DNA of 64,000 nucleotides from Salminus brasiliensis (taxonomy: Eukaryota > Chordata > Actinopteri > Characiformes > Bryconidae). This document shows, in pieces, positions 21,954 through 34,400 of the stretch (the stretch's first letter is position 1; every line of letters starts with the position of its first letter). Position numbers and translations under genes: made by a program. Where the stretch lies: the NCBI RefSeq assembly GCF_030463535.1, contig NC_132880.1:33256342-33320341 (forward strand). The letters run 5' to 3'. Under the pieces are notes generated by a model. That model did not search any database. It was not told where the DNA came from and saw nothing but the letters and a program-made list of their open reading frames with translations.

Positions 21954-23750
21954 GGAGCTTTGCAACACACATACTACCTGCACCACCACCATGCCACCCC
22001 GGATTTATCTTTTTGACTAATGTATTTTCTACATAGTAGAGTCCCATATAATCCCATGTACAGAGTCTCATATACTCTTTGTGCTCTGTATCCTTTGTAT
22101 ATTAGTGGTATCCCAGTGTAAATGAAAACTATATATGCTTCTCTACAAGCATATGAATACTCGTATGTCCTAACATGTTGTGCTAATAAATAAATAAATG
22201 ACTTAACATGACTTAAATCATGGGCTATTGAGCCACAGAGCAAGTGGAGCATGTTAAACCTTTGATTAGGTTGGAACTAGACTGTTCCCCAACCCAGTCT
22301 TTTTCAGTTGCATGCCTGGGAATGTTTTGAATTTGAAGCTAACGATGCTAAAATATAAACTTAAGTAAACAGAGGTAAGATACAAATAGTCCATAAATAT
22401 TTTATGCCAATTTAGGGAGCATGCTTAAGTTTAGGTTGCTAGGTGGTTTCTGTTTCTCAATTTAATGTTTTTAAAAATCAAGTTTTTAAATACAGTAAAT
22501 CCTGTGGTGAAGAGTAGAGTATTCCTCTAGTTCTGTATGAGACACAGACAGAGTGAGAAAGAGAGAGAGAAAATTGTGAGTGAGTACCACTGATACCTCC
22601 CTTTCTCTCTTATCTTTGACTATACAACCAGCGGGCTGCGCTGCTCCTCAGGTCAGGTGAAGGTTAGTTCCACTACTGTTCATCTCCTGTAGCCTAACTT
22701 TGTTTGAGATGTTGGCACTATATGATGAAGGAAACAATGTGGTGTAATGTAGGCACAATAGCTACAAGCTAGCTTTTATTAGGGAGCGGTGTAGTTCAGT
22801 GTAGAGCAGTGTTGTGTTTTTGCATCTTGATCTTAAGGAGAAAACAGGAGGAGATTTTTTGACACACTACTTTTTTACATAATCAGGCACCCATGGTGTG
22901 TACTGTCTTTACTGTACTTTGTTGCATATGTGTCATATCGATAGTGTTTTTTGTCTAAGCAACATTTATATTTTAACAGACTTGGCTAAATAGTATGATA
23001 TTGTAAACCTTTTAATGAAAGTACAGCTAACGTATGGTGTGTGACAGAGACAAAGAGATAGAAAGTGTGTGCGTATGTGTGCATATTTATGGGTATTTAT
23101 GGGTATTATAGGGCATAATACTGAGAAAGGGGATGACTTTTCACCTCTGAACCATCTGTCACCATATGGACATATGAACCCCTATGAGAGGCTGCAATGT
23201 GTGGTGCAATATGTTTGCTGTCTGGTAACATTTCATCCCATCTCAGAACTATCAGCTTAATGTAAAGAGGAAAGACTGTGTATCAAATCATCTCTTCTTT
23301 TCTTTACATGTTTATAATGGTAGTGTTGGCGTGTGTTTGTATACAGTATGTGTGTGGCCATGTATTTAACTCTATGTAGAAATATTAAAAAAATATATTG
23401 CACAGAATGGACAGAGTTAGGTTTGCAGTGTGAAATATCCATGTTTATCTGCAGTGATACATAAATACCCCACAAGGGTAGGAATACGAACTTGTGTGCT
23501 TGTATTTGTGTATGGAAGTGGGCAGCTCTTGTTTGGCTGATGCTCATTGGTTGCTAAGCAGAATAGGCGGCCTGACCCACATTTAAAAAAATGTCACAGT
23601 TAGATGAAGATCATAAATGTTAAATCAACCCAGTGAATGCTTTCACTGATAAATACTGAAGATCCTGAAATCTCATCTGAAGGTGTATTGAGTCATATTT
23701 TCTCATCTGTTCTGTTTTCATTTATTACCTGATGTTGTTTTTATACCATT
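21954..23750. other. Intergenic, no gene seen
   Basis: Short (GA)n near 22556-22570 and some TG-rich sequence around 23060-23360; no gene supported. Confidence 0.4.
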
Positions 23751-23754
23751 TACT

Positions 23755-24880
23755 AGGGGTGGGAATCTCTAGGAACCTGACAATTTGATTTGATTATGAT
23801 TCAGTGGGCTGTTATGCGATTATAAAACAATTATTATTATATTTTTTCTATACAGGATTTTTTTTTCCCACACTGGGTCACTCTACTTGGTAATTTGAAC
23901 GCAAAGAATTTGTAATGAATTTACTGTCAATATCTTTTATTAATAAAACAAAGCAATGTGGCAAGTCAACTAGAAAGCAGTTGCAGTTGAGCTGCGGTGT
24001 AAAAATGTAGAAATACATCTACCCTTCCTAGTAGACTTGATATATTGAGCAACTTGAACACTCGCTGGAGGCAAGGCAAGGCATAGCATTTAACCTCCTA
24101 AGACCCAGACTTTTGCTTGGTGTGAATGTTTTATTTCTCCTGTCTGGGATTAGTAGGACCTAACAAGTATAAAAACTAAACTCAACAAAAACTCACCAAT
24201 GTCCTCATATTAGGCCAAATGGTCAAGGTATAAAAAATATAAAAAAATTGCATAAAGTTAAAGTTAGCTCAGACTCGACACACCAGACCCACCATGCACC
24301 ATGCGGCCGCATCTATCGGAACCGATTCTTCCTATTGAAAATTAATGGGATATGTTGCTGTGTGTTGAGACTGGAGCAGTGTAAATGCAGTGTTGGTGAT
24401 GTGCTGATTTCTTTAATAGCTCAGCCATTTCTGCACATGTGTGGCTCTCATTCATGACCACATTAGATGTTAGCTGCCACTCTGTACTAAAATGTGCAGT
24501 TACAGTGACATATGATTTTGTGCAAATGGATGTACAAGCATCATTTGTTTCATCTATCCTATGCATTCATTTTACAGAGTCCATGACTTAAATTCTGGTG
24601 TCATTGTAGAGTGTGGAGATTCCTGTCAGTAAAAAATCTTAAAGACAGTAAAAAAAAAAGACAGGACACTCCTGTATCTCTGCTTCCGAGTTTTTAGTCA
24701 TTTAAAAAAAGTGTCTCTGTTACGCACCACAGACTGTCCAGCCTGCAGTTCTGGCTTTGTGTTCTGTTTTTGTGTTCCGTAAACATTAATTGCTATTCAG
24801 ACATGCTATTAATGTTATTAATCGAATTTTTTTTTACCTTTCTGAATCGATTCACAATCGCCCATGTCTGCACTGAGACC
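23755..24880. mobile_element. Possible hAT-like element bounded by GATTCGATT-type ends
   Basis: The left end AGGGGTGGGAATCTCTAGGA followed by TTTGATTTGATTATGATTCA, and the right end TCTGAATCGATTCACAATCG, match a widespread fish repeat whose ends look like this. The intervening 1 kb shows no transposase. The two ends may belong to separate fragments. Confidence 0.4.
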
Positions 24881-25193
24881 ACATTTAAGAATCAACACAC
24901 CCCCAACCACCCCCCCCCCCCACACACAAACAAACAAACCCCTACTATTTATAGTTTATATTGGTGTTTAAAGTTGTTTTTAAATGTGCACTTTGTTGGT
25001 TGTACATCAAAAGCTCAATTTGACCTGAATTCAAAGTGAAAAATAAACTTTTTTCTTGCCATAATATGGCCTTTTCTGATTTTTAAGTTATCCATCTTTT
25101 TTTTTTACTCATTGACTTGCAATATCCTACTTTCACTAATTGTCTCTCCTCTTCTCACTCCTATTTCTCTGCCTCTTTTTCTTAACATGTGTG

Positions 25194-25194
<1 letters not shown>

Positions 25195-25241
<47 letters not shown>

Positions 25242-25245
25242 TCTT
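25195..25245. repeat. (CT)n microsatellite
   Basis: A long CT tract with one CA interruption. Confidence 0.95.
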
Positions 25246-25259
25246 TCCTGACTGGCACT

Positions 25260-25860
25260 GCAGGCTGTTTAGAGTGTGAAATGTGTTCTGATCCAGCAGA
25301 CTTGCCTGGCCGAGCACATCAATTACCTGTGTGCACAGCGAGCAGAAACAAGTGGCTCCTATTAACCCTGGTGGGCTTCAGCCAGCTGCGGGAACACGTC
25401 CATTTCCCCGGCTCCGTTTGCCGGAGATTGAGCGGTAATTCCCATTGTTAAACCCCAGCCCCTGACAGTTGTGTGCTCAGGAAAGAGCGGGAGCTCTTTT
25501 GTCTTTGACTGCGGAATCTTTTCAACTCTGATCTATCGTGCTAAAGAGATCAAAGACAATGAAAAAAGGGAACGCACCACGGAGGGAACTTGCGAAGTAC
25601 TAGTGCATGCTTGAGTCATGGAGAATGCGATCAAACGTTGCAAACCAGAGCTTGACAGTGATGTGCGAGAGCAGGAGTTGCTTCACCTTTTCCTGAACTG
25701 CAGGAGGAATGAGGCAGCTGCTGTGTGCGCTGCAGTGAACGGGCTATTGGCCCAGATGTTCAACCCCACTTATCGCCTTGATGAAGGTGTATGTGAGTGC
25801 TGGAGGGCAAGAACCGCTGTTTGTTGGTTTGTTTACATTCATTAACTCAGTCAAGTGATT
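25260..25860. other. GC-richer unique segment with a candidate small exon
   Basis: This stretch is free of recognised repeats. A 75-codon + strand frame begins at ATG 25618 in a good context (GTCATGG) and contains MENAIKRCKPELDSDVREQE with a natural-looking composition. A donor-like GTATGTGAG occurs at 25788. I recognise no family, so this is as likely conserved non-coding sequence or chance as a real exon. Confidence 0.25.
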
Positions 25861-25935
25861 CACTGTTCTCTGCCCTTTTAACCCTTATTATAAGTCGAGA
25901 GGGTATTAGTTTCTTTTTGCTGAGGTATTCAGATG

Positions 25936-26789
25936 TATACTATATTGCCAAAAGTATTCACTCACCTGCCTTCACATGCATATGACCTTGAGTGACACCC
26001 CATTCTTAATCCATAGGGTTTAATATGATGTCAGGCCACCCTTTGCAGCTATAATAGCTTCAACTTATTTGGGAAGGCTTTTCACAAGGTTTAGGAGTGT
26101 TTTTATGGGAATTTTTCTTTCACTGGAACTAATGGGCCAAACCTAACTGCTGAAAAACAACCCCACACCATAATCCCCCCTCCACCAAACTTTACACTTG
26201 GCACAATGCTGTCAGACAACACTTTAGAGAATACGTCTTCACTGCTCTAGAGTACAGTGGCGGCGTGCTTTACACCTCTGCATCTGATGCTTTGCATTGC
26301 GCTTGGTGATGTAAAGCTTGGATATAGCTGCTCAGCCATGGAAACCCATTCCATAAAGCTCTTTATGCACTGTTCTTGAGCTAATCTGAATCTCAAGTTT
26401 TGAGATCTGTAGCAATTGACTTCGCAGAAATTTGATGACCTCTGCCTACAATTCACCTCCGCTGACCCTGCTCATTTTACGTGGCCTACCACTTTGTGGT
26501 TGAGTTGCTGTCATTCCCAATTACTTCCACTTTGTTATAATACTGCTAACAGTTCACTGTGAAATATTAACTTTATATATTTTTTTAAAGTATGAAATGA
26601 CTTTTTGCACAGGTGGCATCCTATCATGGTTCCACACTGGACTGAGATCAACCAATTTTTTCACAAATGTTTGTAGAAGCAGTCTGCATGCCTAGGTGCT
26701 TTTTTACACTTGTGGCCATGGAATTATTTGGAACACCTGAATTCAGTGTTTGTATGGGTAAGTGTATACTTTTTGCAATACAGTGTACA
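25936..26789 (-). mobile_element. Second Tc1-like transposon relic, both termini present
   Basis: The left terminus ACTATATTGCCAAAAGTATT (25938) pairs with the right terminus, read inverted as TGTACACTGTATTGCAAAAA (26789). Minus-strand remnants are frameshifted but ordered: RPRKMSRV-like and KWK-like DNA-binding text, then FMEWVSMAEQLYPSFTSPSA (26247-26456 frame), then VKFGGGGIMVWGCF-like sequence near 26160-26200. The segment from the GGACTAATTCC-type Gly-rich region to the DDE C-terminus is deleted around 26110-26130. Inactive fossil of a Tc1 type different from the 17 kb copy. Confidence 0.8.
26247..26456 (-). pseudogene. Tc1 transposase central fragment
   Basis: The minus-strand frame includes LRFRLAQEQCIKSFMEWVSM, followed by SPSAMQSIRCRGVKHAA. 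This corresponds to the region between the HTH and the first catalytic Asp in Tc1 transposases of this type. It is bounded by frameshifts and the WSDE-like segment is lost. Confidence 0.7.
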
Positions 26790-26793
26790 TACT

Positions 26794-26973
26794 TACATTT
26801 TAAATTTACATTTATGGCATTTAGCTGACGCTCTTATCCAGAGCGACTTCCAGGGTTAATCATATTACAGAGGTGGGTCAATGTAGTGCTAGGAGTCTTG
26901 CCCCAGTTGCCCCAGTCTCCCACATGCTGTGGTAGCTCAGTGGCAGGTTATCTGTTGCGCCACACCATTAATA
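26794..26973 (-). mobile_element. tRNA-derived SINE with L2-type tail
   Basis: Read on the minus strand it starts GTGGCGCAACAGATAACCTG (tRNA-like head, 26963 downward), continues through CTCCTAGCACTACATTGACC and finishes with a LINE-derived tail, GTCGCTCTGGATAAGAGCGT followed by ATGTAAAT-type repeats. The B box has decayed. An 8-base direct repeat TACATACT flanks it (26786-26793 and 26974-26981), a likely target-site duplication. Confidence 0.75.
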
Positions 26974-26981
26974 TACATACT

Positions 26982-28760
26982 AAATTACAGTTCCTGGGTC
27001 ATCAGATTTGAATCTGTACTTGTGTGAAAAGGTTTTTCCTTTCACAAAACCATCAACAATACCTTTTATCAGGGCACTTTTAGATCATCTGGTGCCCCTG
27101 AGCAATACAATTATGGAGCCTGTTCCCTCCTGCAAACAGTATACTGTATCATATCAGTTGATAATAACTCAAGACCTTGAGACAGTTTCACTCTGTTTGT
27201 TCTTCACAAAATATTTTAACTAAGCAAACTTTCACTTCTTGGCTTTGGCAAGATTGGCTGGGTACACCAATGAGAGGGCATAGGCTCCCATGTTAGGATC
27301 ATTAATGTCACAATGTACAATGAAAGATGGCAAAAAGATCACATTTTATTTTCCTATTTTTGTTTAGTTTATGTTTCAATTCAATTCATTGGAAAGGAAA
27401 AACTCTTCTCTCAATAAGAGGAAGTCACATTGAGAAATGGGAACAATTTTCTAATGTAAATGCATAACAAATAACAGAACAACAAGAAGAACTGGAGAAA
27501 TAGTGAGATAATGAAGAGCTATGGCTAATGTGACAGCAGGTCATGAGTTATGAGAATGTGAGTGTAGGATGCTCAGTGATAATGTGAAAGTCCATGCAGC
27601 TTAAAGAATCATATGCACAGCAATGTTGTATATAGGGTGGTCTAAATGAGATAAATGAGAGGATCCAGAGCATGGCAGCATTTCATTGGACAGTAGGGTA
27701 GTGGAGAGCTGGGCTGGGCAGGACTGGGACAGCACAGTCAGAACAGGGCAACTCAATACATGAGAAAGAGATAGAAAACAGAAAGTAGGGAAAACAAAAA
27801 GGTTAGGAGGCCTGTGGCAAATGTTGGTGAGTTTAGACTGTGGCAGAGTCTGGACCAGGGGGTAGGCCGGCAGCAGCACGATGCCACATGTGTTACATGT
27901 AGATGCTGTCCACTAGATTTAAAGTCACTCATATATTGTAGATCTGACCATGCAGCTCTTGAATGAAGCAGTGTTGCTCTTGTTGCTTCTCTCCAAAATT
28001 CTCAGTTTCACTGTTTGCCTGTTTTGTGGGGATATTGTTGTGCACCTGGACACATTCTCTACAGTGGTGTGAAAATGTGAAAGTTTTGATGTGGAAAAGT
28101 GTGCTTTTTGATTTCATATATTCACATAATATTCATAATATTGAGAAACAGCCTTAACAACTCAGTGTTGTAGAAATGCATCTTAGTTTTTATCCTTATC
28201 TTTTTACAGCCTGTTATAATCTATTCTGCAATTTTGCACATTCTACTCATTAAATGTAGACCAGGCAGGGATTTTTAAAATCCTGAACAGACTCAAAATG
28301 CAGTTCTTTCTTACTTTGGAGACTTTCTGTTTATCATGATCAATTTAGAGCCTGAGTCATCTCACTGGGCCAGTAACATGTAGCCTGTAAGCTGAGAGCT
28401 TTCTGAGGACACTGGTATTGATCCCATTCGTCCTTGGGCTTGATGAGTGACATTCTTCCAGAAAGCAACACTTAACCAGACAGTTGTAACAATTAGAACC
28501 TGAAATTGAATATCTTGTCACATAAAAGGTTCTCTCCACTCATATTCCACTGGTGTAGCTGCAAAAACAAGGTTAGCTTATGTTCAAGCTAATGCTCTGA
28601 ATATTGGCACCAGAAATGAATCCTATAAAATGAAGGAGCTAAAAGGTTTCTTTGGGGTGATATTATATAATATTATATATATTTCTTACTTAAAAAATCT
28701 CTTAATGTTTCATTAATAACCAATATAAAATAAGGTGTTTTGTATATATTAGCACTGTTT
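26982..28760. other. Intergenic, no gene seen
   Basis: Only short ORFs without motifs; no gene or element supported. Confidence 0.4.
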
Positions 28761-29270
28761 AGCCATGTCACTCCACTGCTGCGTTCTCTTCACTGGCTTC
28801 CTGTAGCTGCCCGCATCAGATTCAAAACCCTGACGGACCAGCCCCTCTGTACTTGATGGCAATGGTCAAAAGCCGTTCCGCACCTAGAGCCCTTCGAGCT
28901 TCAAGTACGGCTCGGCTCGACCCGCCATCCCTCAAAATCCGTGGAAGACAAGCGTCCAGGCTTTTTTCTGTCCTGGCACCAAAGTGGTGGAACGAACTTC
29001 CCATGGGTGTCCGAACGGTTGAGTCGCTTGCTGTCTTCAAACGCAGACTGAAGACCCACCTCTTCCGAGAATACTTGGGCGAATAGCAGAGTACTATGGT
29101 CACCTTATTGTCTTGTGTTTAGTTATGTCTAAGCTTAAAGGTATCTTTGAACTATTAATCTATTCTAACTAGCTGAGGTTTTTCTTGGGTAAATAGCAAA
29201 GCACCTTGTAAGTCGCTGTGGATAAGAGCGTCTGCTAAATGCCATAAATGTAAATGTAAATGTATATATT
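28761..29270 (+). mobile_element. L2-type LINE, 3' end with tail repeats
   Basis: Plus-strand frames read LLRSLHWLPVAARIRFKT (about 28779-28828, frameshifted), then RLFSVLAPKWWNELPMGVRT and FKRRLKTHLFREYLGE (to 29086), the C-terminal signature of L2-group LINEs. The 3' UTR ends GTCGCTGTGGATAAGAGCGT with ATGTAA repeats (29244-29264). 5'-truncated and inactive. Confidence 0.85.
28853..29086 (+). pseudogene. L2 ORF2 C-terminal fragment
   Basis: A 77-residue open segment, ending in SVLAPKWWNELPMGVRTVES and FKRRLKTHLFREYLGE before TAG. It matches the conserved extreme C-terminus of the L2 reverse-transcriptase protein. The sequence is comparatively GC-rich and well preserved against its surroundings, suggesting a younger insertion than the 19.5 kb LINE. 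Confidence 0.8.
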
Positions 29271-30700
29271 TGTACATATTAGCATTGGTGAAATGAGTTG
29301 ATGTCTACCCTTTTTCAGATGAGATGTGCAAAGGTGTAGAACCATTTTGCAAGATGTTCTTCCCAAAGCATAAGGTTCTATATTTATTTTTAAGAGTGTA
29401 TTTTACATGACGGAAATGTCAACAGATTAGTCTTAACGCATATCTACGACTGAACGTGTGCACAAGAGTGCAATCTCCATTGTCTTGGAGCATGCAAGAC
29501 ATCACCAGGCAGCCCTCATGTCTGCAGGGTAGAAAGCATGAAAAGCCCCATATTGCAAACTGTGGTGAACAGAAAGGCTGCGATGCGGAATCATCTTGGC
29601 CTGCCGTTTGATTGGTGTTGAGCCGTGCGAGGGGGGCATGGGGAGGTGGGTGGGTTGATACCCCAGACCTGAAAGTATACTGTCTCTGGGAAGGAATGCT
29701 GCTGATGCTCACTCATTGGCAGACACAGGCAAGATTCTTGGGGTCGTGGGGGGTTGGGGGCGATGGAGGGCGTGAAAAATAAGGGGGAGGGGTAGCCAAA
29801 GCTTACAGAGAGGGTAGGATGAAAACGAGTGCATAGCTTTGCTCTTGTTACAGCTAATATTCTCCCACTGTAATGGAAGCGCATGCCGTTGAGGTGGTGG
29901 CAAGCCTTTCCAGCCTTACTGTCATGCCCCTTGACGACTGGCTCTGCAAGCAGGCTAATTAGTCTTAAGCTTAACTCTCTTATTCCAAACCCCCCGCACT
30001 CACGTTTAAAGGATGCCTGAAAATACTTTAGAAATTCAAGATTCGAGCACTTTTATGTTGCAGTCTTTGATCTTCCAGTCGCAAAAAACATTGCTAATAA
30101 GGATTGCATATTCCAGCTGGTTCCTGCTCTTCATGCCATTATGCTACTGTGTGCTACCATGCTATAGTCATCCAGTCAATGCATTTCTATGCTTTTTGGC
30201 ATTAATACTGTAACTGAAATTCCTCATATCTCCCTTTACTGTGATGATAAAATTCTATATCGCAATATTAAAAAAAGAATTATCATGGTGTAGTGCTGCT
30301 ACTCTAATACAATGTCTAATTAAACCCAAAAGCATGTTTTCACTGGGATGTTTTGCTGTTGTCTTATTTTGTAATGCTTTGTAAGTAAAAAAATATGAGA
30401 AAGAGCTATATATTTATTATTACTATAAAAAGATAAGGTAATCTTTTGTATTGTAAACATTAACTAGACAGAAACCAGATTTCCAGAAAAAGAAATTACA
30501 ATCACTTGTCAGGTTACTGTTTTTTCTTTAATGAGCTATACAGTATAGACTGAAATACTAGCCTGTGTATTAGACATTACTAATTAGCTAGCAATAACAT
30601 AATATTAGAACCATTTTATACATATATATTCAAATAGGCTTCGTGTTATTTCTTTATATGTTTTAAACTGTTCCTTCAAAACAATCTGAAGCACTCAAAA
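29271..30700. other. Intergenic, no gene seen
   Basis: A fragment near 29335-29400 (AAGGTTCTATA ... AAGAGTGTA) resembles the hairpin repeat at 14238. The stretch 29440-29990 is G-rich with no recognised gene. Confidence 0.35.
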
Positions 30701-30705
30701 ATGAC

Positions 30706-31450
30706 ATACACTATATGACCAAATGCATATGGGCCATCACATCTATATGAGTTTACCGACTTTTGTATTTGGCAGTATATAAGCTTAGAGGTATCTTCGG
30801 ACTTATAGTAGTGTCTTAAAGATAATAGTGTCTTTATATAAGAGTTACTTTAGATAAGAGTGTCTGCTAAATGCCATAAATGGATATGGGTGTTAATATG
30901 GAGTTGACCCCCCTACCCCTTTTTCCCTTTTTTGCCACAAACTCAAATGTGTATAATTGTCAAAAGTGTTTGTCGGTGTAGCATTAAATCATCCTTCACT
31001 GGAACTAATGGGCTGAGCCCAAACCCCAACCTTGGACCTCAAACCCTGGCCTCGGACCTCACACTTTATTTTTCTGGCCTGTGCCAAACCCAGATTCATT
31101 CGTCAGCCTCCCAGATAAGGAAGTCATGATTAATCACTCCACAGAACACGTTTCCGCTGCTCCAGAATCTAACCGGATATCACTTGACATCGCAATGTTA
31201 GGCTTGTGTAAAGCTGCTCTGCCATAGAAACCCACTTCATGTACTCCCAGCACACGTCTTGTGCTAATGTTATGTCCAGATTGTGTTTGGAAGTCTTTTG
31301 CCTAGTCTTCTACTTCTTTGCTGAGCTGTTGTTGCTCGTAGTTGCATTTTACAATAATGGCACTTACACTCGAGCGGTGTGCATCTAGAAGGGTAGAAAT
31401 TATATGAACTGACTAGTGGCAAAGATGGCATCTTCTGACATTTACACTAA
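30706..31450 (-). mobile_element. Third Tc1-like relic interrupted by an L2 tail
   Basis: It opens with a Tc1-type end, ACACTATATGACCAAATGCA (30708). From about 30945 the minus-strand text matches Tc1 transposase DNA: TCCTTCACTGGAACTAATGG (31000), CAGAACACGTTTCCGCTGCT (31143), GCCATAGAAACCCACTTCAT (31221) and GCTGAGCTGTTGTTGCTCGT (31321). A separate L2-tail fragment sits in between (30780-30890). Heavily mutated, no usable frame. Confidence 0.65.
30780..30890 (+). mobile_element. L2/SINE tail fragment
   Basis: AAGCTTAGAGGTATCTTCGG and TTAGATAAGAGTGTCTGCTA followed by AATGCCATAAATGG match the 3' end of the L2 copy at 29130-29260. Inserted within or beside the Tc1 relic. Confidence 0.6.
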
Positions 31451-34400
31451 TGTTTTTTTGTAGCAAGTACATTATCACAACCTCCTCCACTGTCACCATG
31501 TTTGTTGGTGACTCTGAACTGCCCTGCTCTTGTTGATGTATTTCCATGCTAACGTAAAGGATGCATAGAAGTATGTGGACAGTGAGGGTTACATCGCAGA
31601 CAACAGGCATATTCATTTTCAGGCATATTTAGATATCACAGGACACATGGAGAGGTATTGTGGATACCATGACTTGCTTTTCATGTTGTGACTGACTGAT
31701 GTATTATTACGGCACTACTTCCCTTTAATATGCATTAAGAAACTTTGTTTTAAATTATTAGTACTTTTCAAGTGAGTTGACTTGAGTTGACTTTCACCTT
31801 TACAATATTGTAGAACCCTTCAGGAGGGAACACAGTTTGGAACTGGTTTGGCAGCCTAGGTGTCATGTGATATGTGCTGGTAGGAGAGCTTCTTTTAGCC
31901 CTTCCAGTTTGACACAGTGCCTGGGATAGGAAAGAGCTGGGCAGCTGTTGCTAGGAGACACACTGCTTCAAGACGTAGGCCTCTCTATCTCGCTAGCAGG
32001 CAAAAGTTGTGAACTCCAAACAGTGAACCCAGGGTGAGGGGCAAAGACAACAGCAGTGCAGTCAAGGATATAAATACTTCAGCAAACTTTCGAGCATGCT
32101 TCTTCAGGCTCACCAGCTAGGTTTGCTGAGCAATTCTTGGCACCTTGAATGTGTAACTTATTTGACATTCATCTTTTGATCTGAGGAGAAGTCATGACAA
32201 TAAAGCAAATGTAAATTGGGAAGCTACTGCCGAGTAGCACTGAAATATTACAACATCATGATTTCCTTCATTTCCAACACAATTTTACTCTATGGTGAAA
32301 GAATGTCTTACATACCTACCATAGATTGGGTTCTGCTAGATCTCAGGTTTTGAGAGACAGAATCATTAATCAGAATATATATATATACATACAGCATCTC
32401 CATCTAGCGCCACTGACCTGCCCCTTTCTCCTCCCCTCCCCTTTTCTCCCCTTCCCACATCTCATCTCAGATTGATCTATATCAGCCATCAATAGCTGAG
32501 CTGTTGATTTGTGCTCTGAGCCAGCCCCCTTCAGCATTGTCTGAAGTCCGCAGGGGATTCGCCTCCTGGTTGCTGGGCTGACGTGTTTAACTGCAAAACA
32601 TCCTGCTAATGGTATTAATTTGGAGGGAGTGAATTGAATTAGGACTCAGAGGTCCACATGAGAGCGCTGAGCCATGCAGAGGACCGTTGAGCAGGGTGAG
32701 GCCACTTTTCCGCCCAGCTGTTTGTGGAATTATAAAATCAATCAGTCAAATCCGGAATGTGGAAATGTGAGATAAGACTGAACGTCTGTGTCCTAGCATG
32801 TGTGCTAACTGATACAGACAGTGCTTGCGATCTAACCTGGCTGATACTCATTCTATAGTTTACTCTGTGGCTTATGCAAATGGACATCCAAAAAAATCTG
32901 ATTTGGTTTAGTTTGCAGATCAAGGTCACAGTCACTGCAAACTTAAGACAGGGATGTCAGTAAGGGGTCAGTAAGAAAACCCGCACCTGTATCATCCAAT
33001 TAAGCACTGATCACTCATTTTAAGTCAATTGATTGTTTGCAAAATGACGATTGACACAACACTGTGTCTGTGCTATACATACTACACCAAGTGAAGGATA
33101 CCCTACAACAAAACTACCCAGAACAAACCTGCAGTGAGAACGATGGTGGCAGTCTGAATTGTTAGAGAAGAGAGAAAATGTGTTACTGAGGAACATTTCA
33201 TTCAGTGAAATGCTAAACTCATAATCAGGAGAGAGGTGCTGAAAAGGTTTTGGATTCACCTGTGAGAAAGATCACACTCACTCAATGTCCCTAGACAAAG
33301 CAGCTCTAAGCAAAGCTGAAGACTTTCTAAGTTACTGTTCATTTGGCAATATTTGAAAGTTAAAATTTAACTTATAAATAACATCTAAAGAATAAAATCT
33401 AATTGAATTTGCAATTAAAACACATTATGTGTAGAACAAAACAAAAATATTTGCATGCCTTCTTTTACTTTGAAGTTAATGACCTCATGAGTATAAACCA
33501 TGTTGCACTGCGATATCTCCAGTGTTAGCCTTAGGATTAGCTCACCTTAAGTACCAGTCATTACTCAAAGCCGCCATCTCCGACTTGAAAACCTGCTACT
33601 TTAAAAGATTCCTGGCTTTGTTAGTGTCCTTGTTTCTAGAATTCTTCCATTTTTGAATAATGAATAAAAAATAATAACATGTTAGCCTGGCCACCAGTCC
33701 TTGATCTTTGAAATGGTAATTTTCTAGCTTTCAATTAAAGCCAATGGAATATTAAAATCGCTTGATTGATAGACTGACAGATTAGATAGAAAACCCAACA
33801 TTGTGTCGATGAACTGTGTGCAAAGGTCTTTAATACCTTTGAGTCTTGTATTGCTCACACGTTTCACTGTGCTGTGGTATGGAAAGCCCAGTCTGGTCAT
33901 TCCTGTTGTCTGCTCCTGTCTGGTTTCCTATAGCTGGTGGCTAACCCCATCAAACACAGGTGACTGATCCTGACAGCTGCCTGTGCCACCTCTACCTGAC
34001 CATAGTCGACAATAAAACACACACTGCACCATCAAGTCATCTTCACAGACTAGATGATACAGGAATCATTACCAGTGTCTCTATCTCTGTATGTGGCATT
34101 TACTCACTGTCTAAATCACTGACCTTCTCTATAGTTATTGAGCCACATCGATCCTAAAATGTTGGTTATTTCTCTTGGTTTAAATCGAACTCCTTATAAA
34201 CCCCAATGTGCACTCTATGCTCCATCAACTACAATGTTTACGCAGATACTTGAAACCACTGGCTTTAAGGCACTGACTTCTTAGCCTTTGTGTGGATGGA
34301 TTGTTATCTCGACTTATTTCCTCAGCATTCATGGATGGAGAAGATATGACAGTGTATTATGGCATAGTGCGTAGTTCATTTTGTTAGAACTGATTGCTTT

